Made by a program: the position numbers and the translations under genes. This document shows, in pieces, positions 1 through 9,565 of a DNA stretch of 64,000 nucleotides; the stretch's first letter is position 1, and the number at the start of each line of letters is the position of its first letter. Source of the stretch: Pseudopedobacter sp037968815 (lineage in GTDB: Bacteria; Bacteroidota; Bacteroidia; Sphingobacteriales; Sphingobacteriaceae). The DNA lies in the NCBI GenBank assembly GCA_037968815.1, contig JBBKWF010000011.1:186001-250000 (forward strand), read 5' to 3'. The notes beneath the pieces were generated by a model that saw nothing but the letters and a program-made list of their open reading frames with translations, searched no databases and was not told the origin of the DNA.

Positions 1-10
1 GCTTTTTCAT
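1..10 (-). CDS. start of a downstream gene, cut by the window edge
   Basis: An ATG lies eight bases downstream of the stop of the discoidin-like lipoprotein gene and reads M-K-K before the window ends. A Met-Lys-Lys start is typical of exported proteins in this group, and the spacing suits another member of the same operon. Only three codons are visible, so nothing can be said about function. Confidence 0.35.
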
Positions 11-17
11 AGTTTTT

Positions 18-1142
18 TTAAAAATTCTCATCACCATAAATATTAACTTCAGCAAGGCTTGTGTAAAGAGCTGTTTGTGGAGTCCAAGTTGGGGTAATCG
101 CTAGAATATTTACTTTAATATATCTCACTTTTGGTTTTCCGCTTATATTAAACACCTGACCAACATGATCGTAATCTGCCGTTTGTATCAAGTGGAAAGT
201 ATCTCCGCTTAACTTGGTAAAATCTGTTCCATTAAGACTTCCCCAAACTTCAAAATCTCCGAAACCATTATGTATTGAAAGTCTTTTGAAAAGTTGAATT
301 TTCGTGATGTTGACTTCCTGTTTCATATCAATTGTGAACCAGCAAGGAAAACCAATTGCACCCGCAGCAGAAGTAGTTGGGGTATGCCAAAGCGTACTTA
401 TGTTATCATCGATCATAAGCTCAGGAGGGCTTTGTGGTCGATAAGTATTGGTAGTGATTGTCCATTCTCCTTTATTGGATATTACGGTATCCTCTACAAT
501 AATATTTATTGATTTTTGGACTTTTTTGCCTCCTGTAGAAATTTCAACTAAAAAGTCTGTTGCCCCGGACGGGATACGGTTTGAGGAAAGAAAGTCATTT
601 AAAGCGTCTGAGTTCTTTGAAAGGATTGTTTCGACTCCATTTACAGAAAATATTATTTTAACATCAATTTCATTTCCAGTCTGATTCTGCCATGAAAACT
701 TAACTCCCTGTGTATTAGACTCAGTGACTACAGTGTTTATAACATCTTCTATTAAGTAAACCTTTAAAGGTAAAATATTGAATGGTTTAACTTCGGTTAT
801 TAAGTCTGCTTCGATATCTTTGACCGTTATATTTAATATATACTCTTTATTCTCTAATCCATCTATAAAGACTTCATCATTTTTTTCACTAGATGTTTTA
901 TAAACAGTTTCTTCGATTCCATTATCAGTGTATTTAATAACTACCTCCATCTCTCTTTTAGATGGATTATACCAGCTAATATTACTTGCACCAGGCTCAT
1001 CTTCTATAGCTACAAATTCTAAAACCTTTTTATGGTAATTACTCTGTGGGGTACCATAGGTTCCTTCATCTACTTTACAGGATGTATACATTAATGCAAA
1101 CACAGCAAGCAGTGCATACATTTTTATATTGTTAAATTTCAT
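18..1142 (-). CDS. Discoidin (F5/8 type C)-domain lipoprotein of the PUL
   Basis: The 374-aa product begins with a lipoprotein signal peptide ending in TSC (Cys at about residue 22), so it should be anchored in a membrane and, in a Sus-type locus, probably surface exposed. Residues about 40-220 form two beta-rich repeats resembling the DUF4998/fibronectin-like modules of SusD-linked lipoproteins. Residues about 225-372 look like an F5/8 type C (discoidin) carbohydrate-binding domain, with 'PPELMIDDNISTLWHT' and a C-terminal 'YTSLAEVNIYG'. It follows the sulfatase by 20 bp and is probably the last visible gene of the susC-susD operon. A glycan-binding role is inferred from family and context. 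No catalytic motif is seen. Confidence 0.75.
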   Translation of the reverse strand: MKFNNIKMYALLAVFALMYTSCKVDEGTYGTPQSNYHKKVLEFVAIEDEPGASNISWYNPSKREMEVVIKYTDNGIEETVYKTSSEKNDEVFIDGLENKEYILNITVKDIEADLITEVKPFNILPLKVYLIEDVINTVVTESNTQGVKFSWQNQTGNEIDVKIIFSVNGVETILSKNSDALNDFLSSNRIPSGATDFLVEISTGGKKVQKSINIIVEDTVISNKGEWTITTNTYRPQSPPELMIDDNISTLWHTPTTSAAGAIGFPCWFTIDMKQEVNITKIQLFKRLSIHNGFGDFEVWGSLNGTDFTKLSGDTFHLIQTADYDHVGQVFNISGKPKVRYIKVNILAITPTWTPQTALYTSLAEVNIYGDENF

Positions 1143-1162
1143 GGTTTACTTTTTAAATGTCA

Positions 1163-2560
1163 TTAATTTACCGCAGCCTTCTGCTGGGTATATAAGGTTC
1201 TCATTTCTTGAAGTTTGCTAGCATATAAAGAGTTGCTGGCAAGGTTTGTTGTTTCTTTTGGATCATCTTTTGTATGATAAAGTTCTTCATAATCATACTC
1301 AGTATAAATCATATACTTATAATCCTTAGCTACAACACCCTCTACTTTTGGTAGTTGTGGCGAATTAAAAACGGTATGGCTATAAAAGAAACTCTGACGA
1401 TCAGGACTAGTTCCGTTAGCTACTTCCACTAAATCTTTACCCTGCATAGTTGATGGGACACTTACTCCAACGAAGTTTAGAATAGTGGGTGCTACATCAA
1501 TATTAAGAGATGTTTGGGAAACTTTCCCTTTTTTCAACTCGGGAGAACGAGGATCATAAACGATCATCGGTACGCGTATAGATTCCTCAAAACCATACCA
1601 TTTCCCCATCATACCATGCTCCCCTAAAGAAAATCCATGATCGCTCGTATAAATGATAATGGTATTATCTGCTATACCCAGATTTTTCAATTTCTGAACA
1701 ATTGAGCCAACAGCTTCATCTATACCTGTGAGTGAACGATAATAATTAAGCGTATTGCTTTGAAGTAGTTGTTTAGTTGAAAAAAAACCTTCCCATCTTG
1801 CTCTCGCTATATTCTGATTTGTCCTGAAGAAATCGGGAAAACTGTTCCAATATTTTGGGTCCGCTGTTTCTGGAACAGGAACATCCACTCCAGAATAAGT
1901 GTTTTTATAGCGATCTTGTACCAAATAGGTTGCTGGACTACCATCAACTTCATGGGCTGCACTAAAGCTTACAGAAAGGCAAAACCTCTCGCTACGGAAG
2001 CGGTCAAGAAATTCAAAAACTTTTTCTTGAACCACGTCCGTATTATGTACGCCATTAGTTTCCCACGGAAGGTTTCCTTGCCAGTAATTAAAGGTAGTAG
2101 AGGGCGGGTTATTTCCCACTCCATACATGCCAATCCATCCTGTTTTATATCCTGCCTTTTTTAAAAGCGAAGGATAGGTTTGATTTAAAGCCTCAGATGA
2201 GAAATTACTGCTAAAGTTATTTATTTTATGTCTCCCTTGGTATTGCCCACTTAATATACTTGCCCTACTTACCGCACAAACCGCAGTAGTTACATAAGAG
2301 TTTTCAAAAGCAATACCATCAGTTGCTAGTTTATCTAAATTAGGAGTCTTAATAATTGGATGTCCCATTATCCCTAATGCTTCTGCCCTGTGACTTTCGG
2401 CAACAATGACAATAACATTTGGTTTTTTTTCTCCGACAGTCCCTGGATCTGTCGGAGTAATTGACGCTTTCTGATTGGTTTTAGAACACTGAAAATGAAT
2501 CATAGCCAACAAAAGCAAGCTAATGGTTAGGGAAATGTGTTTTAACTGTTTATACGTCAT
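1163..2560 (-). CDS. S1-family sulfatase (lipoprotein)
   Basis: This 465-aa arylsulfatase-type enzyme should hydrolyse sulfate esters on the glycan imported by the neighbouring SusCD. The formylglycine motif is C-A-V-S-R followed by ASILSGQ (Cys about 95), with Val in place of the usual Pro. Further motifs are TPNLDKLA, a late YTSDHGFSLGEHG and a GKWY. The usual metal-binding Asp-Asp near the N-terminus (DDxR) reads Glu-Ser-His-Arg here, which is unusual. I start at the ATG at 2560 because it opens a clean lipoprotein signal (Cys about 25). The longer frame uses TTG at 2587 and overlaps susD. Substrate is unknown; rhamnose-sulfate is an inference from the GH78 nearby. Confidence 0.85.
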   Translation of the reverse strand: MTYKQLKHISLTISLLLLAMIHFQCSKTNQKASITPTDPGTVGEKKPNVIVIVAESHRAEALGIMGHPIIKTPNLDKLATDGIAFENSYVTTAVCAVSRASILSGQYQGRHKINNFSSNFSSEALNQTYPSLLKKAGYKTGWIGMYGVGNNPPSTTFNYWQGNLPWETNGVHNTDVVQEKVFEFLDRFRSERFCLSVSFSAAHEVDGSPATYLVQDRYKNTYSGVDVPVPETADPKYWNSFPDFFRTNQNIARARWEGFFSTKQLLQSNTLNYYRSLTGIDEAVGSIVQKLKNLGIADNTIIIYTSDHGFSLGEHGMMGKWYGFEESIRVPMIVYDPRSPELKKGKVSQTSLNIDVAPTILNFVGVSVPSTMQGKDLVEVANGTSPDRQSFFYSHTVFNSPQLPKVEGVVAKDYKYMIYTEYDYEELYHTKDDPKETTNLASNSLYASKLQEMRTLYTQQKAAVN

Positions 2561-2580
2561 CTTTGTTTGATTTATAATAA

Positions 2581-4386
2581 TTACCAACCTGGATTTTGTC
2601 CATGCAAAGGCATATTTGTAATTTCTCCTAAAGGAATAGGAAACACCTTAAATTTATCTGTCCATGCATATCTTTTTTCAGCAATAAAGCGATCATAGGT
2701 AAACGTATTGTTGTTTTTAGTGATCAACATACCTGTAACAGCTTTATCTGTTTGATCTAGAATATTCCATCTACGGACATCAAAAAAGCGATGCTCTTCA
2801 AAACAAAGTTCTACTCTTCGCTCGTTCCTTATTCTTTCACGAAGTAGCTCTTTACTCGTAGTAAATTTGCTTTTCACGTTTGGCATTCCTGCTCTTGCTC
2901 TTACTTTATTTAAAGCGGTTAGTATTTCATTGGTAGGAGTTGTATTTGCCTCATTTTCTGCTTCGGCATAACTCAAATAAAACTCAGCTAAACGAAATAT
3001 TGGCCAATATGCTTGCCCTGATGGACTTGAAGCGCTTAAAGTTCCATTTCCTCTAGTTGGGTCCATAAACTTTTTGATATAATACCCAGTTCTTGTATAG
3101 CGCCTGTTATTAGACACTTGATCTAATCCATTTTGGTAGATTTGAATGTTGTAATCATTCGCTCCCTTTTTTCCCCAATAAGCACCATTATAGTATATAA
3201 AAGCTGTTAATCTTGGGTCTCTATTTGCATAGGGATCCTGTGGGTTATAATCTGTTGCATCTGTATTAAGGATAGGTGTTAACTTGTCTTCATCAGCATA
3301 TCCTACAATAGGAGGCTCTCCAGATATTGTTTCAAAAGCATCTACAAGTTCTTGCGAAGGGTTCGTTCCAGCTTTATGGTTTCCGGCACTTGGTATACCA
3401 TGTACGTAAGCGAAGTGACCTAAACCATTATGCGGGTTAGGGTGTTGCCAAATAACTTCTGCCATATCAGAGCTACCATTATCCTTTTGCCTAAACAACT
3501 CATAGGTATTAGAAACAGGCAAGTTATCTGAATGATAGTATAGCTTATACTCTCCAGTGGTTTCTGCTAAAGTGATTACTGCTTTAGACGCATCTGCGGC
3601 AGCTTTCCATTTATTGATATCATTTTCTGGATTATTAAGTGGGCTGGCATTGCTCAAAAGTGTTCTTGCTTTGATGGCAAGCGCTATCATTTGAGTCATT
3701 CTTCCAACTCCTACTTCAGTTGCACTACCACTTTGATGACGTCTTACGGGTAAATCTGCCAATACTTCGTCACATTCTTTCGCTATCCAATTGGCACATT
3801 CTTCAAAAGTATTTCTTTTAAGTTGTCTAAAATCGAAACTTGCTGGATAGCTTTTTTCAGTTATTACTATGCCTCCATAGTACTTTACCAGTTCCGCATG
3901 AAAAAAGGCTCTCAATAACCTAGCTTCTGCAATCCACATTCTTTTTTGCTCACTGGTAATGGCATTACTTCCGCCTTGATCATCAACAGCTGTAAAGTCG
4001 ATACTTTCTAAAAAGATGTTTGCCTGGCGAATACCGTTCCAATAGATGTCCCATAATACCGCTGACCCTCCACCTCGTCTTTGCACACGAAGAGGGTTAT
4101 AGGTGACTGATAATCTGCCCGCATTCCATCCTGGATCATTTTGTAAATCATTATCTGCAGCCTCATCGCTGTTAACTGCAAGCATCCTGAAAAAACCATA
4201 AGCATCAAAATATGGTGGTATTACGGCATATATTTCTGCCAAAAAACCCCTTGTCAAGTTCGGATCTTTATAAGCTTCTTCTCTAGTCAAAACACCGTCA
4301 GGTAGCTTGTCTAATGGATCTTTCCCACACCCCACAGCTCCTAAGAGCATAAAGCACAGCATTAAATATTTTATATTGATTTTCAT
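2581..4386 (-). CDS. susD: SusD/RagB-family nutrient-binding outer-membrane lipoprotein
   Basis: A 601-aa SusD homologue, the surface lid that captures glycan and hands it to SusC. After a lipoprotein signal ending in GAVGC come the N-terminal SusD-like segment (PLDKLPDGVLT), helices rich in TPR-like repeats, and the C-terminal RagB/SusD signature around 'PIFRLAEFYLSYAEAENEA', 'RERIRNERRVELCFEEHRFFDVRRW' (split across the end) and 'FPIPLGEITNMPLHGQNPGW'. An ATG at 4407 adds seven residues, but the ATG at 4386 gives the cleaner signal peptide. It lies 12-33 bp after susC and about 20 bp before the sulfatase, so one operon is likely. Ligand specificity cannot be read from sequence. Confidence 0.92.
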   Translation of the reverse strand: MKINIKYLMLCFMLLGAVGCGKDPLDKLPDGVLTREEAYKDPNLTRGFLAEIYAVIPPYFDAYGFFRMLAVNSDEAADNDLQNDPGWNAGRLSVTYNPLRVQRRGGGSAVLWDIYWNGIRQANIFLESIDFTAVDDQGGSNAITSEQKRMWIAEARLLRAFFHAELVKYYGGIVITEKSYPASFDFRQLKRNTFEECANWIAKECDEVLADLPVRRHQSGSATEVGVGRMTQMIALAIKARTLLSNASPLNNPENDINKWKAAADASKAVITLAETTGEYKLYYHSDNLPVSNTYELFRQKDNGSSDMAEVIWQHPNPHNGLGHFAYVHGIPSAGNHKAGTNPSQELVDAFETISGEPPIVGYADEDKLTPILNTDATDYNPQDPYANRDPRLTAFIYYNGAYWGKKGANDYNIQIYQNGLDQVSNNRRYTRTGYYIKKFMDPTRGNGTLSASSPSGQAYWPIFRLAEFYLSYAEAENEANTTPTNEILTALNKVRARAGMPNVKSKFTTSKELLRERIRNERRVELCFEEHRFFDVRRWNILDQTDKAVTGMLITKNNNTFTYDRFIAEKRYAWTDKFKVFPIPLGEITNMPLHGQNPGW

Positions 4387-4418
4387 TTCTTTACTTATTA
4401 AAAACATTAACTAATTCA

Positions 4419-7400
4419 TCAGAAAGATGCTGTAACACCAAAATTATAAACTTTGAAAAGCGGGTGGACAGTTCCATCGCCGTACCCCATTTCTGGATCA
4501 TAATCTTTGTTTTTCATCTTGTCCCAAGTAAATAAATTCAACCCTGTAAAAAACAATCTTATAGAGTTCGCATTTACTTTCTTAGTCCATTTGGTTGGGA
4601 ATGTATAACCTAACTCTAAAGTTTTTAATCTCACGAAAGAGGCGTCCTCAACGAAGTAACTATTTGCAATTTCATTGGAGTTGCTATTTACAGTTAGTCT
4701 GGGATAAGTGATTTCTTCACCTGCTGCATATCTTTCAGGAGTCCATCTACCTAAATATCTTTCTAAGTTTAGGTTACTTGACGCAAAAGCACCTTGTCCG
4801 CTGATGTACAGAGACTTCATTGCACTTCCTTGAATCAGACCTCCAAGATCAAAGTTTTTATAGTTTAAAGAAAAAGAGAAGCCGTAGTTAAGTAGAGGTT
4901 CGTTAGGGTAACCGATAACCACTCTATCTTTTTCATCTATTATTCCATCTCGGTTCTTATCTACATATTTAAAATCTCCGGGCTGAGAAACGGCCCCTAA
5001 GCCACTTTGATCTGCCCAGTTATCAATTTCATCGTAAGTATTAAAATAGCCATCCACTTCGTATCCTACAGCTTGGCCTATCATTAATCCAGTAGTAGGA
5101 TATCTTAATGACCAAGTATCATCTCTTAAAGGCTCATCCTTAAAGATGATTTTGTTACGGGCATAACCTACATTACTTCTCAACATAAGTGATAAGCCAT
5201 TTTTGAACACCTTATTATAGCCTATCTCCAGCTCATAGCCATGGTTTTTTACTTCACCAAAATTTAATGGAGGAAGAGCACTTAAATTACCGAAGATGGA
5301 AGGTACCGTACCTCTAGTTGTTAATACATTACTTCTTTCTTCCTGAAAATAATCTGCAACTATTGAAAAATGCCTAAAAACGGTTGCATCTATACCGATA
5401 TTTGCTTTTTTGGATGTTTCCCAAGTGATATCTGGATTACCTATAAAGTTTTCTACAGTTGACCCGTTTAGATCCGACCATCCTACGGCGGTTCCTGTAA
5501 TATTTGTTAACCCAGTGCGGATTCCGTAATTATCTTGGTATAAAAATCTTGCGCTCGACATACGGTCATTACCTACGATACCATAAGAGCCCCTTATTTT
5601 TAAATTATTAGCAAACAATAAATTTTTTCCCCAATCTTCTTCTGTAATTACCCATCCTGCCGCAACAGCTGGAAAAAAACCGTATCTGTTACCTTTTGCA
5701 AATTGCTCAGAGCCATTATAACCCATGTTTACTTCCGCTAAATACTTGTTATCGTAACCATAGGTAAAACGACTGGCAAAACTTCGGTAATTATAAGGCA
5801 AGTCAGCATTGATATGCTTTTGTTCCTGTTGGTATAACAACAATCCACCTAAATCATGTACTCCAAATTTTCTTGCATAGTTTGAGGAAAATTGCAGAGT
5901 GGAGTTTGATAAAAAGCCCGATGTAAGCTGTGCATTAGAAAGGTTTGTATTTGTTCCTTGGAATAATTGATACTCAACCTGGTTTCCTACAATTACAGAC
6001 TGATAACGTTCAAAGTTCCTTTCTCTACGTTGCGTATTGCTTGCCCTTGAATCAAAAGCAAAAAGTCCCTTTACTGATAGTCCAGGTGTAATGTATTTAC
6101 CTAAGTCTTGATTTAAAGCAAATGTTCCTGTTATATTATTTCTGGTTTCAATTACGTAACCACTTCTATTTAAAACCCCATACACAGGCCAGTCAGATAT
6201 TCCTTGCGGGCTGTTTTGCACTTCTCCTGTTGGAGTGAGAGGGTTAAACAAACCGGCAGGCATTCTTAATAATGAGTTTATCATGTATGATGTAGCATCC
6301 ACACCTGACTGCCCATAGATTCCAGCCGCTCTGTTTTGTTTTTCTATATTTCCGGCCAACTGTAAAGATGCTGTTAGTGAACTATTTAGCTCTGCATCAA
6401 AATTAGTACGGAAGTTATATCTTTTTAAAGTGGTATTTGCCTCCCATTCTGTCTGATCGGGTTCAAACAATCCATCTTGAAGAAGAGCTCCTGTATTGAT
6501 GAAGTATTTAACTTTGGGTGTTCCGCCTGAGATATTTAGATTATATCTACTTTGTGAAGAGAATGGTTTCGTGATTTCATCTAACCAATCAATATCTGGG
6601 TACGCTTCAGGAAAATCTTGATTTTTCCAATGTGCTAGCTCATCATCTGTATACATTCTTGTGCTTCCTGCATTTATACGAGCTTCATTCATTAAAACCC
6701 CATAATCATATGCATTTAATCTTTCGGGAAATACGGTGAAGTTTTGTAGTGACTGTTCGGTAGAAAAGTTAATACTCTGTACACCAGCTTCTCCTCTTCT
6801 TGTAGTAACAATGATAACTCCATTTGCTCCCCTTACACCATATAGTGCTGTTGAAGAAGCATCTTTAAGTATACTTATACTTTCAATTTCGTTAGGATCT
6901 AAAGAGTTAAGAAAATCAGCTCTTTCTACCCCATCTACAATGATTAAAGGATCTGAGCTATTGAATGTTCCTCTTCCCCTTATCCTTAACATGTTACTTT
7001 CTCTTCCCGGTTCTCCAGAACGTTGGATAGCTGTTAAGCCTGGCAATCTACCAGCTAATGCCACACTTAAGCTTGCTGCAGGACTTTGTTTTATTTCTGC
7101 ACTTTTAATTGTAGAAATAGCTGCTACGTTGCTAGCTTTAGATTGTTGACGTCCATAGGCGGTTACCACAACTTCGTCAAGACTACTGCTTGACTCCTTT
7201 AAAATAACTGTAATTTCTGTTTTATCAAGTACTGTGACTTCCTGAGAAGCAAAACCCATATAAGTAAAAACCAATATACTGCTCTCAGAAGGAACCATAA
7301 TGGCATAGGTACCTTCTATAGTTGTAACTGTTCCAGTATTTGTACCTTTAATTTTTATACTTACTCCAGGTAAGGGTTCCCCTTTGCTATCTGTTACCTT

Positions 7401-7814
7401 ACCTATGATATTTTTTGGAATCACTCCTTTTTTCAGAACTCCTTCTTTACGGCTTATAACTACTGTCTTTTTGTTAATTTCATATTTAAGAGGCAGACCA
7501 CGAAAGCATTCATTTAGTACTTGGGTAACATCTTTATTAACTGCTATTAGTGTTATTGGCTTCAGTCCCTCAAATATTTCTGAGTTACATAGAAAATCAA
7601 AATCTGTTTGATCCCTTAGCTGATTGATCACCTCCTCCAGAGGTGCATTTTTTATATTTATATTAACGTTTTGCGCATAGCCTGCAGCGCTAACTTGCAG
7701 AAAGGTTGCTATACATAATATAAAGGTTAGTTTCATAATCAGCAATGATTTATAAGACATACAGAGAAAACCCCTGTATATACCGACTATAAATGCCACG
7801 TATTTTTTATACAT
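4419..7814 (-). CDS. susC: SusC/RagA TonB-dependent transporter with STN domain
   Basis: This 1131-aa outer-membrane transporter imports oligosaccharides with TonB energy. Domains in order are a long N-terminal signal region (to about 47), a secretin/TonB N-terminal STN domain (about 48-120), a carboxypeptidase-regulatory-like domain (about 133-215), the plug with the SusC signature around LDEVVVTAYG and RGRGTFNSSDPLIIVDGVE, and a 22-strand barrel ending in FGVTASF. The STN domain is the part that signals to FecR-type anti-sigma factors, which fits the fecR gene just upstream. Internal Met codons at 7760 and 7736 could be alternative starts; the one at 7736 opens the most typical signal peptide. 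Family length is normal. Confidence 0.93.
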   Translation of the reverse strand: MYKKYVAFIVGIYRGFLCMSYKSLLIMKLTFILCIATFLQVSAAGYAQNVNINIKNAPLEEVINQLRDQTDFDFLCNSEIFEGLKPITLIAVNKDVTQVLNECFRGLPLKYEINKKTVVISRKEGVLKKGVIPKNIIGKVTDSKGEPLPGVSIKIKGTNTGTVTTIEGTYAIMVPSESSILVFTYMGFASQEVTVLDKTEITVILKESSSSLDEVVVTAYGRQQSKASNVAAISTIKSAEIKQSPAASLSVALAGRLPGLTAIQRSGEPGRESNMLRIRGRGTFNSSDPLIIVDGVERADFLNSLDPNEIESISILKDASSTALYGVRGANGVIIVTTRRGEAGVQSINFSTEQSLQNFTVFPERLNAYDYGVLMNEARINAGSTRMYTDDELAHWKNQDFPEAYPDIDWLDEITKPFSSQSRYNLNISGGTPKVKYFINTGALLQDGLFEPDQTEWEANTTLKRYNFRTNFDAELNSSLTASLQLAGNIEKQNRAAGIYGQSGVDATSYMINSLLRMPAGLFNPLTPTGEVQNSPQGISDWPVYGVLNRSGYVIETRNNITGTFALNQDLGKYITPGLSVKGLFAFDSRASNTQRRERNFERYQSVIVGNQVEYQLFQGTNTNLSNAQLTSGFLSNSTLQFSSNYARKFGVHDLGGLLLYQQEQKHINADLPYNYRSFASRFTYGYDNKYLAEVNMGYNGSEQFAKGNRYGFFPAVAAGWVITEEDWGKNLLFANNLKIRGSYGIVGNDRMSSARFLYQDNYGIRTGLTNITGTAVGWSDLNGSTVENFIGNPDITWETSKKANIGIDATVFRHFSIVADYFQEERSNVLTTRGTVPSIFGNLSALPPLNFGEVKNHGYELEIGYNKVFKNGLSLMLRSNVGYARNKIIFKDEPLRDDTWSLRYPTTGLMIGQAVGYEVDGYFNTYDEIDNWADQSGLGAVSQPGDFKYVDKNRDGIIDEKDRVVIGYPNEPLLNYGFSFSLNYKNFDLGGLIQGSAMKSLYISGQGAFASSNLNLERYLGRWTPERYAAGEEITYPRLTVNSNSNEIANSYFVEDASFVRLKTLELGYTFPTKWTKKVNANSIRLFFTGLNLFTWDKMKNKDYDPEMGYGDGTVHPLFKVYNFGVTASF

Positions 7815-7895
7815 TTGAATGTTTTGTTTAATAAGTATTGTGTCAAAGCAATTAATTGGTAAACTTAACCCAACAGCTATTTAAGCTGCAAAATT

Positions 7896-7913
7896 GGGGG
7901 CGGGCCAGCCCCC
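7896..7913 (-). terminator. GC-rich hairpin between fecR and susC
   Basis: GGGGGC and GCCCCC form a perfect 6-bp stem around a 6-nt loop, standing out in a very AT-rich spacer. On the minus strand it is followed only by AATTTTG, so it is a weak intrinsic terminator or an attenuator. It could lower read-through from fecR into susC. A second small stem (CAGCT/AGCTG, 7872-7886) follows it. Confidence 0.4.
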
Positions 7914-7952
7914 GATTTGTTTAGTGTCAAGTTATTTGTTAAAGTAAAGTCC

Positions 7953-9110
7953 TTATCGCATAACCGTCACCCTCCTTCCTTCTATTTTAAATTTGATAGA
8001 CTCTGTTAATTCTAGATTTGCCAATAACTCGGCTATATTTTTATTCCGAGAAAATGTGCCCCAGAATTTTTTGTCCTTAACATCTCCTTGGTACTCTACT
8101 TCTACATTATACCAGCGGGACACTTTTTTCATAATGCTTTCTATACTTTCATTATTAAATCTGAAATATCCATTTTTCCAAGCAACAGCTTCCTCTACAT
8201 CTGCTTTAGCTACTTTTATGCTATTACCAGAATAAAAAGATTGTTCTCCAGGTTTTAATAAGGAGCTTTCTTTTACTCCCTTCACATTTACAGAGCCTTC
8301 CAAAAGCGTAGTAATCACTGAATCATCATCTTTATATGCAGAAAGATTAAATTGAGTTCCTAATACCTGAACCTGCATATCTCTAACTTTAACTATAAAA
8401 GGCTGTTCTGTATTTTTTGCTACTTCAAAATAACCTTCACCTATCAGTTCAACATTTCTCGTGTTTCCTGTAAAGCGAGAAGGATACTTTAATGACGAAG
8501 AGGAGTTGAGCCAAACCTTTGTACCGTCTGGAAGAACAATTTTAAACTCTCCTCCACGAGGGATTGTAATCTCATTGTATTTACTATCATTACTCTTATT
8601 AGAGCTGTTTACATGATATACAAGTTGTCCTTCTCCAGTTTTATTAATTTCTGTACTTCCTTCATTTGCAATCAGCCCATTTCCTGCTTCCTCAAGCACC
8701 ACTTTTTTGCCATTTGCTAAAGTTAGTATTGCCTTACTTCCTCCAGGGCTTAAGCTCTGACTAACCGTTAAGTCATTTTGTTGTGACTGTTTCTTTTCTA
8801 AAAAAAGATAGCCTCCTATTGACATAAAAATTAATAAAGAAGCTGCTATAGCTAACTTAGGGAAGAATCGATATACGCGATTAGGTTTATTGATACGTTG
8901 ATGAATTTTACTATACATCTCCACAACTTTTTCTTCTGGTAGATCTTCACCTCCCTCCTGATCAGTAATTTTGTCGAATGCGTCAGCAACTAGCTGTTTT
9001 AACGAGGCTTCATCTTTTGCTTCATTAAAGTGCTCAAAAAGAGCTCTCACTTCTTCAGCACTACACTCATTTTTAAGAAATTTATTAAAAAGTTGGTTTA
9101 TCTGGCACAT
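7953..9110 (-). CDS. FecR-family anti-sigma factor
   Basis: A 385-aa inner-membrane regulator. Residues 1-80 are a helical cytoplasmic sigma-binding region, residues about 84-104 form a single membrane segment, and residues about 185-280 form the periplasmic FecR domain (EITIPRGGEFKIVLPDGTKVWLN, split). The C-terminus (about 315-385) is the DUF4974 domain that contacts the STN domain of SusC, with KVSRWYNVEVEYQG. When SusC senses its glycan, FecR releases or activates the sigma factor. The partner sigma gene is probably the divergent one at 9566. The usual arrangement has sigma and FecR in tandem on one strand, so the divergent layout is slightly odd. Confidence 0.9.
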   Translation of the reverse strand: MCQINQLFNKFLKNECSAEEVRALFEHFNEAKDEASLKQLVADAFDKITDQEGGEDLPEEKVVEMYSKIHQRINKPNRVYRFFPKLAIAASLLIFMSIGGYLFLEKKQSQQNDLTVSQSLSPGGSKAILTLANGKKVVLEEAGNGLIANEGSTEINKTGEGQLVYHVNSSNKSNDSKYNEITIPRGGEFKIVLPDGTKVWLNSSSSLKYPSRFTGNTRNVELIGEGYFEVAKNTEQPFIVKVRDMQVQVLGTQFNLSAYKDDDSVITTLLEGSVNVKGVKESSLLKPGEQSFYSGNSIKVAKADVEEAVAWKNGYFRFNNESIESIMKKVSRWYNVEVEYQGDVKDKKFWGTFSRNKNIAELLANLELTESIKFKIEGRRVTVMR

Positions 9111-9565
9111 TGGTTTCTTACCCTTTATATACTGTTACGCTTGAAAAACATTTTACATTGACTCGGAATAATAAAAAACAAAAAAAAACTTTTATTTATT
9201 CAAGCTATAGCTGTTAGATCCAGTAAAAAACACAGCTTTTTTTTCAATAAAACAAGCACATAAGTAACTCATAAACAACACAGTGAGACAAATCAGAAAT
9301 ACCAAATAAACCTAGCCGTAGAGTATTTAAAAGTTTGAAGTAACTGTATTGAACTCAAACTTAACTTGAAAGTATTTAGAAAAAATCGTACTTTGTTAGC
9401 TCCAACAAATTAGACCAAATTATAAATAAATATTATAAGATATTATAGATCAATTTAAGTTAGCTGAATAACGCTGTTTCCTAACTTAACCTTGATTTAA
9501 TCTTCACTTTACAGTTTGTTAAAAGGGAGTTTATAGTTTTATAAAATTATCGAAAACAATATATT
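9111..9565. other. 455-bp divergent intergenic region (fecR / ECF sigma)
   Basis: The region is very AT-rich and carries the promoters of two divergent genes. I found no gene and no clean TTTG-N19-21-TAnnTTTG promoter in it. The region near 9500-9560 has a TTTG and a TATA-like stretch but not at consensus spacing. Control by the ECF sigma itself is possible but cannot be shown. Confidence 0.4.

Noticed and set aside
2561..2587. Longer sulfatase start (TTG at 2587)
   Set aside because: It overlaps the susD stop and uses a rare start, while ATG at 2560 opens a clean lipoprotein signal.
4387..4407. Longer susD start (ATG at 4407)
   Set aside because: It adds MFLISKE before an already ideal lipoprotein signal; kept as an alternative only.
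6736..7149. 137-codon frame antisense to susC, and other long antisense frames such as 8226, 11126 and 13092
   Set aside because: They lie wholly within well-supported genes on the other strand and their translations show no domain or signal; they are shadows.
7872..7913. Riboswitch between fecR and susC
   Set aside because: Only two short stems; no conserved riboswitch core was recognised.
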